DNA of 64,000 nt, from positions 1 through 64,000 of the forward strand of contig JASBSN010000043.1 in assembly GCA_030148915.1 (NCBI GenBank), written 5' to 3'. The notes below the pieces were generated by a model. The model was given only the letters and a program-made list of their open reading frames with translations. It was not told where the DNA came from and did not search any database. Positions 37,135-46,809 of the stretch are shown piece by piece (within the stretch, counting starts at the first letter, position 1; each line of letters starts with the position of its first letter). Source of the DNA: Thiogranum sp. Lineage in GTDB: Bacteria; Pseudomonadota; Gammaproteobacteria; DSM-19610. The position numbers and the translations under genes are program-made.

Positions 37135-38206
37135 GGGGCGCTGTGGCCGTCGAACTCCAAGCGTCGCGTTGCTGGCGGTGCTGCTCGGTTCGCCGCTCGG
37201 TCAGGTAGCCCAGGCGGGGCGGGACGCTGCCGTGGCGCGGATTGCGGCGGCCATCGACACAGCGCGTTTCGTTGCCTATACGCCGAGCGATCTGAACATT
37301 GTCAACGGTCAGGTGCAGGCTGCCTCGAAACAGCGCATACGGGCCGATCTGGAAACGCTGCGGCGGGACTTTCAGGGGCTGGTGACCTACTCCACCAGCG
37401 GCGGTGTCGAACAGGTTCCGGGCGCGGCGGCAGCCCTGGGTTTCCGCGCCATCATTCTGGGTGTGTGGGACCCCACCTCCACCGAGGAGATCGACACCGC
37501 CATCCAACTGGCGCGGCGTTGGCCGCAATTGGTGGTGGCGGTCGCCGTCGGCAATGAGACACTGCTGGCACAGCGCCACGCGTGGCCGCTGTTGCGCGCC
37601 GCGATGCAGCGCGTGCGCCGCGCCTTACCCGGGGTGGCGGTGAGTACCTCGGAACCCTTCTATTATTATCTTGACGGCACGCCGGCGGATTTCATCGCCA
37701 GTCAGGATTTTCTCCTGCCCAGCGTACATCCGCTGTTTCAGCCCTGGTTCGCCGGGGCGAGCACCACGCAGGCGATAGACTTCGTGGTGGAGGTGGCGAA
37801 CCTGTTGGCGAAAAAAACCGCCAAGCCGATTTTGATTAAGGAAACCGGGTTGCCCAGTGGTCCACCGGGTAGCGCGTTTTCGCCCGCCCGCCAGGCGGCT
37901 TTCTGGTCCGGCCTGTGCAAACGCTGGCCCCATCGGGCCGGCCTCGGGGTGGTCTATTTTGAAGCCTTCGATCACCACTGGAAGATCGAAAACGCGCGCC
38001 TGGAATTTGGCGATCACCCGGAGGAGGCTTATTGGGGACTGTATCGCGCGGACGGCCAACCCAAGCTGGCCATGGAAGAGTTGCGTAAACTGTGGCGGCA
38101 GCCGGACCGGGCGGACAGAATGAAGGAACCGCAGACATGTGTGGCGGTCAGTCACAGTGAGGGAAGCCCCCGACCCCATAGAGCGGTACCCGGGCGGGGC
38201 AGTTGA
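37118..38206 (+). CDS. Glycoside hydrolase family 17 (beta-1,3-glucanase type)
   Basis: 362 residues, GTG start inside the preceding gene. Signal peptide (VALLAVLLGSPLGQVAQA). The barrel contains AVGNETLLA (acid/base Glu in VGNE) and ILIKETGLPSGPPG (nucleophile Glu in KETGxPS), the two GH17 signatures. Substrates are beta-1,3-linked glucans. The link to a C39-like peptidase and PA2779 protein is unusual. The last approximately 30 residues after LRKLWRQ look unstructured. Confidence 0.82.
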   Translation: MSPRFKGRCGRRTPSVALLAVLLGSPLGQVAQAGRDAAVARIAAAIDTARFVAYTPSDLNIVNGQVQAASKQRIRADLETLRRDFQGLVTYSTSGGVEQVPGAAAALGFRAIILGVWDPTSTEEIDTAIQLARRWPQLVVAVAVGNETLLAQRHAWPLLRAAMQRVRRALPGVAVSTSEPFYYYLDGTPADFIASQDFLLPSVHPLFQPWFAGASTTQAIDFVVEVANLLAKKTAKPILIKETGLPSGPPGSAFSPARQAAFWSGLCKRWPHRAGLGVVYFEAFDHHWKIENARLEFGDHPEEAYWGLYRADGQPKLAMEELRKLWRQPDRADRMKEPQTCVAVSHSEGSPRPHRAVPGRGS

Positions 38207-38316
38207 TCGCCGGCCCCAATCTGTTTGCGTCGCTGACGCGCCGGGGGCGGCGTTCGCAAGTCTGGCGCGGGATAAACGCCGCGGCAGCGGTTTAAATACG
38301 CAAGGGAGAGGAGAGT

Positions 38317-39444
38317 ATGGACAAGAGCATTACGCCCACCGCCGGCGTGGCGCGGCTCGGCCAGAGCCTGTGGCTGGACTACATTGATCGACGCATTCTC
38401 GTTGACGGTTCGCTGCAAGAGCTGATTGCGACCGATCGGATTGCCGGTCTGACTTCCAATCCGGCGATCTTTGAAAAGGCCATCAGCCACGATACCTGCT
38501 ACGACGAGGATATCAAACGGCTGCGTGAGTCCGGAGCCGATCGCGAAACGCTGTATGAAAAAATTATTTTCGACGACATTGCGCGCGCTGCCGACGCCTT
38601 TGCCGACGTCTACCGGGATAGCGGCGGACGCGACGGTTATGTGAGTATTGAGGTGTCACCGCTGCTGGCGCGCGATACCCAGGCGACCATCGCCGAGGCA
38701 CGCGAGCTGTGGCAGACACTCGATCGTCCCAACGTCATGATCAAAGTGCCGGGGACAGCCGAAGGACTGCCGGCGATCAGGCAGTTACTGAGCGAGGGCA
38801 TCAACGTAAACATTACGCTGCTGTTTTCCGTCGGGCGCTACCTGGAAGTTCTGGATGCTTATCAGGATGCCATGCAGGAACGTCTCGACGCCGGCCTGCC
38901 GTTGGACAAGGTGGCCTCGGTGGCGAGTTTTTTCCTCAGCCGCATTGATGTCATGGTCGACCCGATGCTGGCTACGATCGCGGCCGGCGGCAGTGGGCGC
39001 GCCCCGCAGGCGGCGGCCTTGCGCGGTCAGGCGGCCATCGCCAGTGCCGGTTTTGCCTATAAGCGCTTCCTCGAGATCAGCGCGCAACCGCGCTGGCAGG
39101 CACTGGCCAAGGCCGGGGCACGGGTGCAACGGCTGCTCTGGGCCAGCACCGGCACCAAGGACCCGGATTACAGCGACATTAAATACGTCGAAGCGCTGAT
39201 CGGCGCCGATACGGTCAATACGCTGCCCGTCGAAACCCTCGAAGCCTACCGCGCCCACGGCGAGCCGGCGTTGCGCATTGATGCGGCCATGGCCACCGCC
39301 CCCGCGGTGATGAAAGGGCTGGCCTCACTGGATATCGACATGCACGCCGTGGCCGATCAGCTCGAACGCGAAGGCATCGACAAATTCGTCAAACCCTATC
39401 AGTCGTTGCTCGATACGCTGGGCCGCGTGCGCGCCAGCGCTTGA
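38317..39444 (+). CDS. tal: Transaldolase
   Basis: 375 residues; transfers a dihydroxyacetone unit in the non-oxidative pentose phosphate pathway. Visible: GLTSNPAIFEKAIS, the Schiff-base lysine segment RPNVMIKVPGTAEGLPAIRQLLSEGINVNITLLFS, and DKVASVASFFLSRID. The length and sequence fit the longer tal type (TalA/B-distinct, as in actinobacterial/cyanobacterial Tal). GGGAGAGGAG upstream is a strong ribosome site. Alone in its transcription direction with the next gene 13 bp away. Confidence 0.93.
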   Translation: MDKSITPTAGVARLGQSLWLDYIDRRILVDGSLQELIATDRIAGLTSNPAIFEKAISHDTCYDEDIKRLRESGADRETLYEKIIFDDIARAADAFADVYRDSGGRDGYVSIEVSPLLARDTQATIAEARELWQTLDRPNVMIKVPGTAEGLPAIRQLLSEGINVNITLLFSVGRYLEVLDAYQDAMQERLDAGLPLDKVASVASFFLSRIDVMVDPMLATIAAGGSGRAPQAAALRGQAAIASAGFAYKRFLEISAQPRWQALAKAGARVQRLLWASTGTKDPDYSDIKYVEALIGADTVNTLPVETLEAYRAHGEPALRIDAAMATAPAVMKGLASLDIDMHAVADQLEREGIDKFVKPYQSLLDTLGRVRASA

Positions 39445-39457
39445 GCGGCGTAGCCCC

Positions 39458-40285
39458 GTGAACGATAAGACCGATATCGATCTCTCCGCCAGCGAACGTC
39501 AGGATGCGCATCGGCGCAGCGCCCCCGGCGTGGCGGTGGTTTACGAAGCGATCCGTCAGGAAGCCGAGACCGAGCTGAGCCGGCCCAACCACGCACTGTT
39601 CTGGTCGGGGTTGGCGGCCGGTTTATCGATGGGCTTTTCTTTTCTCGCCGAGGCTCTGCTGCAATCGGCGCTGCCCGATGCGTCCTGGCAGAGTCTGGTG
39701 TCGAAATTTGGTTATGCGGTTGGCTTTCTTTTTGTGATTCTGGGACGCCAGCAGCTGTTCACCGAGAATACCCTGGTGCCGGTACTGCAGGTGCTGCATA
39801 AAAAGACGCTCGCCACGGTGGTCAATACGGCGCGCCTGTGGGTAGTCGTGCTCGGCGCCAATCTGGTCGGGACGTTGATCTTTGCCTTCGCCTTTTCAGT
39901 GGGCTCTATTGTCGATACGCAACAGTTCGCTGCGCTCGATGCGATTGCAAGGGAGGCCATGCAAGGGGGCTTTGGAAACACCCTTCTCAGGGCGATTTTT
40001 GCCGGTTGGCTGATAGCTCTGATGGTCTGGTTGCTGCCGGTGGCCGAGACCGGGCGGGTAACGGTGGTGATTATTATCACTTATCTGGTCGGCATCGCCG
40101 GTTTTCCACATATCATCGCCGGTTCCACGGAGATGTTTTATGCGGTGATGAACCAGCTGAGCTCTCCCGGCGAGGCGCTGCTACAGTTTTTTCTCCCCAC
40201 CCTGATCGGCAACACCATCGGCGGCGTGGCGCTGGTCGCGGCAATTAATTATGCGCAGGTGCATGCGCGCAATAACGATGAATAG
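39458..40285 (+). CDS. Formate/nitrite transporter family channel
   Basis: 275 residues, GTG start. Six membrane segments of the FNT fold are visible (ALFWSGLAAGLSMGFSFLAEALLQ; FGYAVGFLFVILGRQQLFTENTLVPVL; LWVVVLGANLVGTLIFAFAF; IFAGWLIALMVWLLPVAE; VVIIITYLVGIAGFPHIIAGSTEMF; FLPTLIGNTIGGVALVAAINY). It has a soluble N-terminal extension of about 45 residues, as in YfdC-type members. The conserved histidine region GFPHIIAGSTE is present. Substrate may be formate or another small anion. Possibly co-transcribed with tal. Confidence 0.88.
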   Translation: MNDKTDIDLSASERQDAHRRSAPGVAVVYEAIRQEAETELSRPNHALFWSGLAAGLSMGFSFLAEALLQSALPDASWQSLVSKFGYAVGFLFVILGRQQLFTENTLVPVLQVLHKKTLATVVNTARLWVVVLGANLVGTLIFAFAFSVGSIVDTQQFAALDAIAREAMQGGFGNTLLRAIFAGWLIALMVWLLPVAETGRVTVVIIITYLVGIAGFPHIIAGSTEMFYAVMNQLSSPGEALLQFFLPTLIGNTIGGVALVAAINYAQVHARNNDE

Positions 40286-40315
40286 ACGCGATGGACGGAC
40301 AATAAAGGGTATAAG

Positions 40316-41086
40316 ATGAAACAACCGGTCGTCATTATAGGTATGGGTGAACTGGGTTCGGTGTTCGCGCGAGCGCTGCTGCGTAGCGGGCACCCGGTCT
40401 ATCCAGTCACCCGCGAAATGGATATGGCCGCGCAAGCGGCTCGTCTGCCTGACCCGCAGATGGTTGTGCTGGCGGTCGCCGAGAAAGACCTGCAGGCGGC
40501 GCTCGCCGCTATGGCTCAACCTTGGCGCGACCGCATGGTGTTGCTGCAGAACGAGCTGCTGCCGGGCGACTGGGAACGCCACGGATTGCGCGACCCGACG
40601 GTGATTTCAGTCTGGTTTGAAAAGAAAAAAGGCACGGAGCCCAAAGTGCTGCTGCCTTCTCCGGTGTTCGGTCCCCAGGCTGCACTGCTGAAACAGGCGC
40701 TGGCGAGTATCGATATTCCGGCGCGCGTGCTGGCGAGCCCGGACGCGCTGTTGTTTGAGCTGGTGGTCAAAAATGTGTACATACTCACCACCAATATAGC
40801 CGGCCTGGTGGTCGGTGGCACTGTCGGTGAACTCTGGGAGCAACATGAAGGTTTGGCGCGCGAGGTGGCCAACGAGGTCATCGACATCCAACAGCATCTT
40901 TGCGCCCGTGAGTTTGACCGAGAGGCGCTGATTCAGGGGATGCTCGAGGCATTTCGCGGCGATCCGGCGCACGGGTGTATGGGGCGCAGCGCCCCGGCAC
41001 GCTTACAACGCGCCTTGACGCTGGCCGATGAAGCCGGGCTTGCGGTTAAGCGCTTGCGTGCGATCGCCCGGCAATATGCCGGCTAG
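40316..41086 (+). CDS. NAD(P)-binding ketopantoate-reductase-like protein
   Basis: 256 residues. N-terminal Rossmann motif VVIIGMGELGSVFARAL, then VVLAVAEKDL, and a helical C-terminal domain (ELVVKNVYILTTNIAGLVVGGTVGELW ... EVIDIQQHL) resembling ApbA/PanE-like 6-phosphogluconate dehydrogenase C-terminal folds. I cannot assign the substrate. It is probably a metabolic reductase; panE is only one possibility and I do not use the symbol. It converges with the MFS gene. Confidence 0.7.
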   Translation: MKQPVVIIGMGELGSVFARALLRSGHPVYPVTREMDMAAQAARLPDPQMVVLAVAEKDLQAALAAMAQPWRDRMVLLQNELLPGDWERHGLRDPTVISVWFEKKKGTEPKVLLPSPVFGPQAALLKQALASIDIPARVLASPDALLFELVVKNVYILTTNIAGLVVGGTVGELWEQHEGLAREVANEVIDIQQHLCAREFDREALIQGMLEAFRGDPAHGCMGRSAPARLQRALTLADEAGLAVKRLRAIARQYAG

Positions 41087-41108
41087 AAGATTGTAAACGC
41101 CCGACGGC

Positions 41109-42350
41109 TCAGGGCACGGGACCTTCCGCTTCCACGCGCGGATCCAATTCGAGCACGGCAGACGAGGTGCGCGCCATCATGACGAACTCCGCCTGTTGCT
41201 GCGCGCCGAGAGGCGTGCCCACGCGGTGGCGCTGCCAGGCAAAGAGCGACAGCATCAGGGACAGGGTGGCGAGATAGAGCATCAGCACATGGGCGTCGAA
41301 CCACTGCATGAGCAGCCCGACAGCGAGCGGGCCGATGCTGGCGCCTATACCACTCAGCAGCAATAACCCGCGGGTGGTCTCCAGCACATCGTCGGCGTGC
41401 AGATGGTCGTTGGCCTGCGCCACGCTCAATGAATAGATAGCGAAGGATCCGCCGCCGTACAATACGGCGGCCAGCAGGGCAAGGCTGCGGTGCTGCTCGA
41501 CGAGAAAGTACACGCCGAGAGCCGCGGCGCCGGCCAGCAGACTCACCGCGGATATCACCAACCGCCGGTCATGACGATCGGACCAGTGACCCAATGGCCA
41601 TTGCAGCAGGGCGCCACCGAAGATAACGCCACTCATGAACAAGGCGATGCCGGCTTTATCGAATCCGGCGCCGAGGGCGAAGACCGGCCCCATACCCCAG
41701 AAGGCTCCGCCCACCAGACCGGATACCAGCGCACCGATCACCCCCAGGCGAGAGGTGGCATACAGGTGTTGCAGTCCCAACCGTGCGGAGGGCACCGGCT
41801 TTGGCTGCGCCATCTTGGTCAGCGCTATCGGCACCAGCGCCAGTGCATAAAACAGAGCGGCGAGCGCAAAAGGCGCCAAGCTGCCGATGTCATAGGCCAG
41901 CAGCAGATATTGGCTGCAACCCAGCGCCAGCAGGTTGATGGTCATATAAACGGCAAACAGGCCACCACGGGTTTTGTTGGTCGACAGACTGTTCAGCCAG
42001 GATTCTATGACCAGGTACAGACCCAGCATACTGATGCCGGTGATCAGACGCAGCAGCAACCATATCAGTGGATGGACCCACAGACCGTGCACCAGAATAC
42101 TGGCGCAGCCTATCGCGGCAAAGACCGAAAAACTGCGGATGTGCCCTACGGCGCGAATTACCCGGGGACAGAGATAAGAGCCCACCAGATAGCCGCCGAA
42201 AAATCCCGACATGATCAGACCGGTCGTGCTCTGAGAAAAGGATTCCATGCCCGCGCGCAGCGCGATTACCGTGCCGATCAATCCGGAGCCGAGCAATAGA
42301 ATCGCTGTTGCCGCCAGTAATGAATAAATCGAGCTGATGTTCTTGAGCAT
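41109..42350 (-). CDS. MFS transporter (YcaD-like)
   Basis: 413 residues from MLKNISSIYSLL with AGGAAC upstream; the 49-residue extension in the ORF track is rejected. Twelve hydrophobic segments, including LLAATAILLLGSGLIGTVIALRAG and MSGFFGGYLVGSYLCPRVIRAVGHIRSFSVFAAI. The motif-A-like loop is present as PLGHWSDRHDRRLV between the halves. It fits the YcaD-type branch of the major facilitator superfamily; substrate unknown. Confidence 0.87.
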   Translation of the reverse strand: MLKNISSIYSLLAATAILLLGSGLIGTVIALRAGMESFSQSTTGLIMSGFFGGYLVGSYLCPRVIRAVGHIRSFSVFAAIGCASILVHGLWVHPLIWLLLRLITGISMLGLYLVIESWLNSLSTNKTRGGLFAVYMTINLLALGCSQYLLLAYDIGSLAPFALAALFYALALVPIALTKMAQPKPVPSARLGLQHLYATSRLGVIGALVSGLVGGAFWGMGPVFALGAGFDKAGIALFMSGVIFGGALLQWPLGHWSDRHDRRLVISAVSLLAGAAALGVYFLVEQHRSLALLAAVLYGGGSFAIYSLSVAQANDHLHADDVLETTRGLLLLSGIGASIGPLAVGLLMQWFDAHVLMLYLATLSLMLSLFAWQRHRVGTPLGAQQQAEFVMMARTSSAVLELDPRVEAEGPVP

Positions 42351-42676
42351 CGGTGTTCCTGCACATTGGTGCGGCAATAATTGTGTTTTTACAGAAGCTG
42401 AACTGCAACCGCAAAGTATGCCAGAAAGGCGGGGGGAAGCGCACGCACAAAACGCTTGGTACAGGTGTACGAGTCGTTCATCAACCGGCGAATCCACATC
42501 GCCCGCCAGGGTTTAACGCCCCGTCCGGGGGCATTGCCGGGCGGAGTGAATACATAAAAAATAACCGCCCTGTCATAGCCGTGTCATATTGGCGAAGTAG
42601 TTTGCATCCATGCAGTTCGCGGTGACGGTGACATCCCGTCCGGTCGTAGATCCTAATCAACCAGAGGAGAGTCCAC

Positions 42677-43777
42677 ATGCACGGTTGTTCCAGATTGACA
42701 ATGCGCGCCGGTTTGTTAGCCGCCGCTATGTTACCGGTCATCGGCCACAGCGCGTACGACGGGCATGGCCGCAAACACGAGCAGGGCGAGGCTCGCGGCG
42801 AACACGCCGCCCGGCATTCGCGCCTGCGGGTCGGCTTGTGGGGAGACGAGTTCTACAGCGATGACCCGCAACTCAAGTCGGTGACGATCGATCAGACCAT
42901 CGATTCCATGAATCGTCATAAACTGAATTTCACGATTTTTGCCGGCGACAGCAAAAACGGGCATAGCCTGTGCACCGACGAAGCCATCGGTCAGGATGTC
43001 GTCGATATTTTCAACCGGTTGAAGGCGCCAACGCTGTACTCGCTTGGGGACAATGAGTGGACGGATTGTCATCGCACCAGTAACGGCGCTTATGACCCGC
43101 TCGAACGACTGGATTATCTGCGCAGCGTATTTTTCAGCAAAAACACCACCCAGGGCGAACGGTCTATCGAAGTGGAACGCCAGGGCGAACTCGGGCAGGC
43201 CTACAGCGAGAACAGCCGCTTTGTCGCCAGTAATGTGGAATTTGTCGCACTGCACATACCGGGCAGTAACAATAACCTGGTGGCTACCGAAAAGCAGTGC
43301 ACGAAGAAATCCGAGCGCACTCAGGCCGACTGCGACGCCGCGACTGCCGAGTACCAGGCGCGCAATGAGCGCAATATCGACTGGCTTAAAACGGCGTTCT
43401 CGGCCGCCAGAGAGCAACACTACGCCGGCGTCCTGATTGCCATTCAGGCGGATATTTTTTTTCCGTTTGAGTTAAGCGACGGCGGTTACCAGGAGGATTT
43501 TCTACCGCAGTTGGACAGTAATAACGGCTATGCCGATTTCTTTCACACCCTGATTCGCGAAACACAGAATTATTCGGGCAAAGTCGTGTTGGTGCACGGC
43601 GATTCACATTACTTCAGAATCGACAAGCCGATGTTCAACGACGATGGGCGCCTTACCGCCAATTTTACTCGAGTAGAAGTGTTTGGCAGTAAGGACAACA
43701 GCTGGATAGAGATGACCGTGGACCCGTCGACCGAAAACGTATTTTCCTTCGCACCGGTCATACTGGAGTCACCGTAA
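42677..43777 (+). CDS. Exported calcineurin-like phosphoesterase
   Basis: 366 residues, GAGGAGAG upstream, signal peptide (LLAAAMLPVIGHSA). Metallophosphatase motifs are partly recognisable: FTIFAGDSKNG, LYSLGDNEWTDC (GDNE) and KVVLVHGDSHYFRID (in place of the common GHxH). These would bind a two-metal centre. A histidine-rich stretch follows the signal (GHGRKHEQGEARGEHAARH). Upstream (about 42540-42676) is an A-rich region with no gene. The enzyme class is likely; the substrate is not. Confidence 0.78.
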   Translation: MHGCSRLTMRAGLLAAAMLPVIGHSAYDGHGRKHEQGEARGEHAARHSRLRVGLWGDEFYSDDPQLKSVTIDQTIDSMNRHKLNFTIFAGDSKNGHSLCTDEAIGQDVVDIFNRLKAPTLYSLGDNEWTDCHRTSNGAYDPLERLDYLRSVFFSKNTTQGERSIEVERQGELGQAYSENSRFVASNVEFVALHIPGSNNNLVATEKQCTKKSERTQADCDAATAEYQARNERNIDWLKTAFSAAREQHYAGVLIAIQADIFFPFELSDGGYQEDFLPQLDSNNGYADFFHTLIRETQNYSGKVVLVHGDSHYFRIDKPMFNDDGRLTANFTRVEVFGSKDNSWIEMTVDPSTENVFSFAPVILESP

Positions 43778-43789
43778 ACGGCATGGGTT

Positions 43790-44833
43790 CTAGGGGGCGG
43801 GCTCCATCAGTTCGGTGAGGCGTGCGCGCAGTGTCGCCCCGCGGGCGCGCGGTATCCGAAAGAGCCAGCCCTCCAGGCGGTCATGCAAATCGTTGTCCAG
43901 TTGTGCGTCTTCGGGGGGTTGATCCGGGGCATCGCGTGCAGCGCCGGCGACATCAAACCAGACAAACATCGCGTTGTTCCATTCGACCGTATAGGCGGTG
44001 ATCCGTAAACCGTCCCAGGTTTCAAAAACGGCCGTCACGGCCTCTGCCTGGGGCAAGCCGGCGTCAGCGCGTACCAGCATGTCATCCATCTTCAGCGCCG
44101 CAAGCCCCCTGGCGAGCGGATTGATCTGCGCGTGGTGTTTCGCCACCAAACCCTCGGGAGCGTTCCGCACGGTGTAGTCCGGAGCGCCCTGATAGGGTTT
44201 TTCTATTACCAGTGTGTCACCGTCGGGGTGGGTGATAGTCAGCCGGTGCACACGTTTCGGTTTGAGGTGGATGATGCGCCGGTCGACCCAGTCGACCGGC
44301 TGCTGCGGCACATCGAGGTGGCCGGCGACCAGCCAGGCCCGGCGTTCGCCGGAGAGGCGAATATAGATACCGTCCCGTGCGCCGGCCATCAATCCTGTTC
44401 TGACGCCGCCGACAATCAACGAGGCGACCGGTGCCGGCGCGCCGGCGTATAAACTCAGGCGGGTGTTGTCGCTCTTCTTCGACGGCGCCTGCACCCCCAA
44501 CCGCGCGTAGTTCTCCGCTTTGTCGGTTTTCGCCTCGACTATTTCCAACAGAGTTATGTCAAGCAGTAGGGGTTTGATGCGTTCAAACAGCACGGGATAA
44601 CCGCCTTTGTCCGGCAGTTGCCAGTGCTCGGCGGTTTTCACAACGTCGTATAGGTTGCCGCCGTGTTCCACTCTTATCCGCTCGATGTCGTTGAGTTGTG
44701 TGGCGAGCCGGGGAAACAGGCGTTGCTCTTCGACACGGTGCTCGGGCGGCGAGGCGCGTTGGCTCAGCAACCAGTAAGCGCCGGCCAGGAACAGCAGCGC
44801 CAGAAGAGGGATAACCAGTGTCTTACTGCGCAT
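43790..44833 (-). CDS. DUF4340 protein of Gld-like ABC operon
   Basis: 347 residues. One N-terminal membrane helix (LVIPLLALLFLAGAYWLLS) and a periplasmic DUF4340 region (RLATQLNDIERIRVEHGGNLYDVVKTAEHWQLPDKGGYPVLFERIKPLLLDI; VGGVRTGLMAGARDGIYIRLSGERRAWLVAGHLDVPQQPVDWVDRRII). DUF4340 proteins are typically encoded after GldG-like and ABC-2 permease genes, as here. Role unknown; probably a periplasmic component of the exporter. Last gene of the operon, after a 61 bp gap. Confidence 0.85.
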   Translation of the reverse strand: MRSKTLVIPLLALLFLAGAYWLLSQRASPPEHRVEEQRLFPRLATQLNDIERIRVEHGGNLYDVVKTAEHWQLPDKGGYPVLFERIKPLLLDITLLEIVEAKTDKAENYARLGVQAPSKKSDNTRLSLYAGAPAPVASLIVGGVRTGLMAGARDGIYIRLSGERRAWLVAGHLDVPQQPVDWVDRRIIHLKPKRVHRLTITHPDGDTLVIEKPYQGAPDYTVRNAPEGLVAKHHAQINPLARGLAALKMDDMLVRADAGLPQAEAVTAVFETWDGLRITAYTVEWNNAMFVWFDVAGAARDAPDQPPEDAQLDNDLHDRLEGWLFRIPRARGATLRARLTELMEPAP

Positions 44834-44894
44834 GTCTAGGAGCGCCTAGGTGCGAAGACGGCTGGGGGCTGAGAGGCGTACATATCCGTTGTCG

Positions 44895-46778
44895 CTACGC
44901 GCCGCTACGGCGCATACGCCGAGCGCGCAGTAGCCCCAACACCACAGCCACCACTACCACGAGCAGGGGTACCAGGCCGATATTGATGAGTTTCAGCCGG
45001 TTGCCCAGTTTTTCGATGTTGCGGGTCAACTCATGCTGTACATTACGCAGCGCCTTGCGGGTTTTGCTCTGCTCGCTCTGGAATGCGCGCAGCTCCTCGC
45101 GCTGCTCGGGGCTGATGATGAGTGTGTTCCCGTCTTCATTGCGTTGGCGAAGGGTGCCGATTTTTTGTTCGGTCTCGCTGAGTTTTATTTGCAGGGCGCG
45201 CTCCTTGGCGCGAAATTGTTTCTCGGCGGCCTCCTTCAGTGCGGCCACTTTGCCGAACGGGCGCGCCGAGCGGGCGCGGCTGCGCAGGCTGATCAGGTCG
45301 CTGCTGCCGCTTAAATTCTCCAGGGCGTTGATCAGAAAGGCGCCGTTGTCGGCGCGGGTGGCGGCCACGCGGCGACCGTAGAAGTCTTTGAAATCGACCC
45401 AGAACCGGTCCTGGAGCATGTCGCTGTCGGCCACTACGATAAGGTCCACCGGTCGTTGCGCCTCAGTAAGGCGGTGGCTGTTATCCGCGCCGTCGAGACC
45501 GTTTGGAAAAGCCGATTTAAGCTCGCCCCGGATGCGCGCAGCCAAAACCAGGGGGGTTCCGCCCGGCGCATAAGTCTGCAGCAGGTCAGTCGGCTTGGTG
45601 CCGTATTTGACATAGCCTGCGTCCAGCTGCATAGCCTGATCGCTGGTCTGAATCAGGGGCACCATCTGTGTGGTTGCGCCCGGGCGTTTGAGCAAATAGC
45701 CCGAGCTGGCCATCACCAGGCTCTGCAGATCGGCGGTGACAAAGTCCTGGTGGTTAAAAGCGTTCTTGCTCAAGCTCAGCCAGACGACATAGTCCACCGG
45801 CGTTCCGCGGCTGGTCATGACGCTGGCGGCCGCGCGCCGATCGACGGCGATATGACCGGGTGCCAGTTGCACGCCCCAGGCGTTCATTAACCGCTGCAGA
45901 TTTGCATGACGCACGGCCTCGACATATCCCTGCTCGGGGCTGGTCACCTTCGGCAGCGACGTATCGGCTTCCGAAAATGCGTCGAGAAACACAACTACCC
46001 GCCCGCCAGCCAGCACATACTGGTCAATGGCGAACAGCGTTTTATCCGGCAGATTTTTCGGATACACCAGCATCAGTACATCGATATTGTCGGCAACATG
46101 CGTCGTCTCGGTACCCAGGCTCACGACATCGAATGATTGTTTTATCTGCGTGAGGGTAAACCAGTCTTGCTGCGGCTCACTGGGCAAGGAACGCGCGGCT
46201 GCGGAACCGCCCATCGCCGGTAAGCCCGACAACAGACCCACCACGGGCTTGCGCGGATTTGCCAGACTGTAGATCAGCTTGGAGAGCGTGTATTCCAGCG
46301 CATCTTCCTGGTCCGGTTGAAAGAACGGGATGCGTCGGATATCCCCCACCGAATTGCTGCCGACCAGCCCGAAATAGGCGTAACTTCCCGAGCTCTTGCC
46401 GGGCACGCCCTGCATACCATAGCGCGCCGCCTGCTCTTCGGTCTCAGAAAACGGCTCGGGTTGTTCAACTATCAGTCGCAGCTTGCCGTCGCTGAGCGAG
46501 GCATATTCTTCGAGCAGTTCGCGCACCCGCTGCCCGTAGGTGGAGACCACGGGCATGTCGCTGAACTGTTTGTTGGAGAAATAAAAGCGCAGTGTAAGCG
46601 GTTCATCGAGATTGGCCAGAATGCTGCGGGTGCCGGCGGACAAGGTGTAGAGTCTGTTTTCGGTCAGATCGAAGCGGACGTTGTTCAGAAATACATCGGC
46701 GAACACATTGATAATCAGCAGCAGCGCGGCGAGCGCTATCAGCCCCGAGGCGGAATAAAATGCGCGCCGCGTCAGCAT
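44895..46778 (-). CDS. GldG-like ABC-associated protein
   Basis: 627 residues: N-terminal helix (LIALAALLLIINVFADVFLN), a large extracytoplasmic GldG/DUF7088-type domain (FDLTENRLYTLSAGTRSILANLDEPLTLRFYFSNKQ; VGLLSGLPAMGG), a C-terminal coiled coil (about 520-600, RAKERALQIKLSETEQKIGTLRQRNEDG ... RKALRNVQHELTRNIEKLGNR) and a final helix (LINIGLVPLLVVVVAVVLGLLRARRMRR). In bacteroidetes GldG works with GldA/GldF in gliding; here gliding is not implied. Confidence 0.87.
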   Translation of the reverse strand: MLTRRAFYSASGLIALAALLLIINVFADVFLNNVRFDLTENRLYTLSAGTRSILANLDEPLTLRFYFSNKQFSDMPVVSTYGQRVRELLEEYASLSDGKLRLIVEQPEPFSETEEQAARYGMQGVPGKSSGSYAYFGLVGSNSVGDIRRIPFFQPDQEDALEYTLSKLIYSLANPRKPVVGLLSGLPAMGGSAAARSLPSEPQQDWFTLTQIKQSFDVVSLGTETTHVADNIDVLMLVYPKNLPDKTLFAIDQYVLAGGRVVVFLDAFSEADTSLPKVTSPEQGYVEAVRHANLQRLMNAWGVQLAPGHIAVDRRAAASVMTSRGTPVDYVVWLSLSKNAFNHQDFVTADLQSLVMASSGYLLKRPGATTQMVPLIQTSDQAMQLDAGYVKYGTKPTDLLQTYAPGGTPLVLAARIRGELKSAFPNGLDGADNSHRLTEAQRPVDLIVVADSDMLQDRFWVDFKDFYGRRVAATRADNGAFLINALENLSGSSDLISLRSRARSARPFGKVAALKEAAEKQFRAKERALQIKLSETEQKIGTLRQRNEDGNTLIISPEQREELRAFQSEQSKTRKALRNVQHELTRNIEKLGNRLKLINIGLVPLLVVVVAVVLGLLRARRMRRSGA

Positions 46779-46809
46779 CGCCGTTTTGCGCTCTGCTGAA
46801 AGAGCGCCA

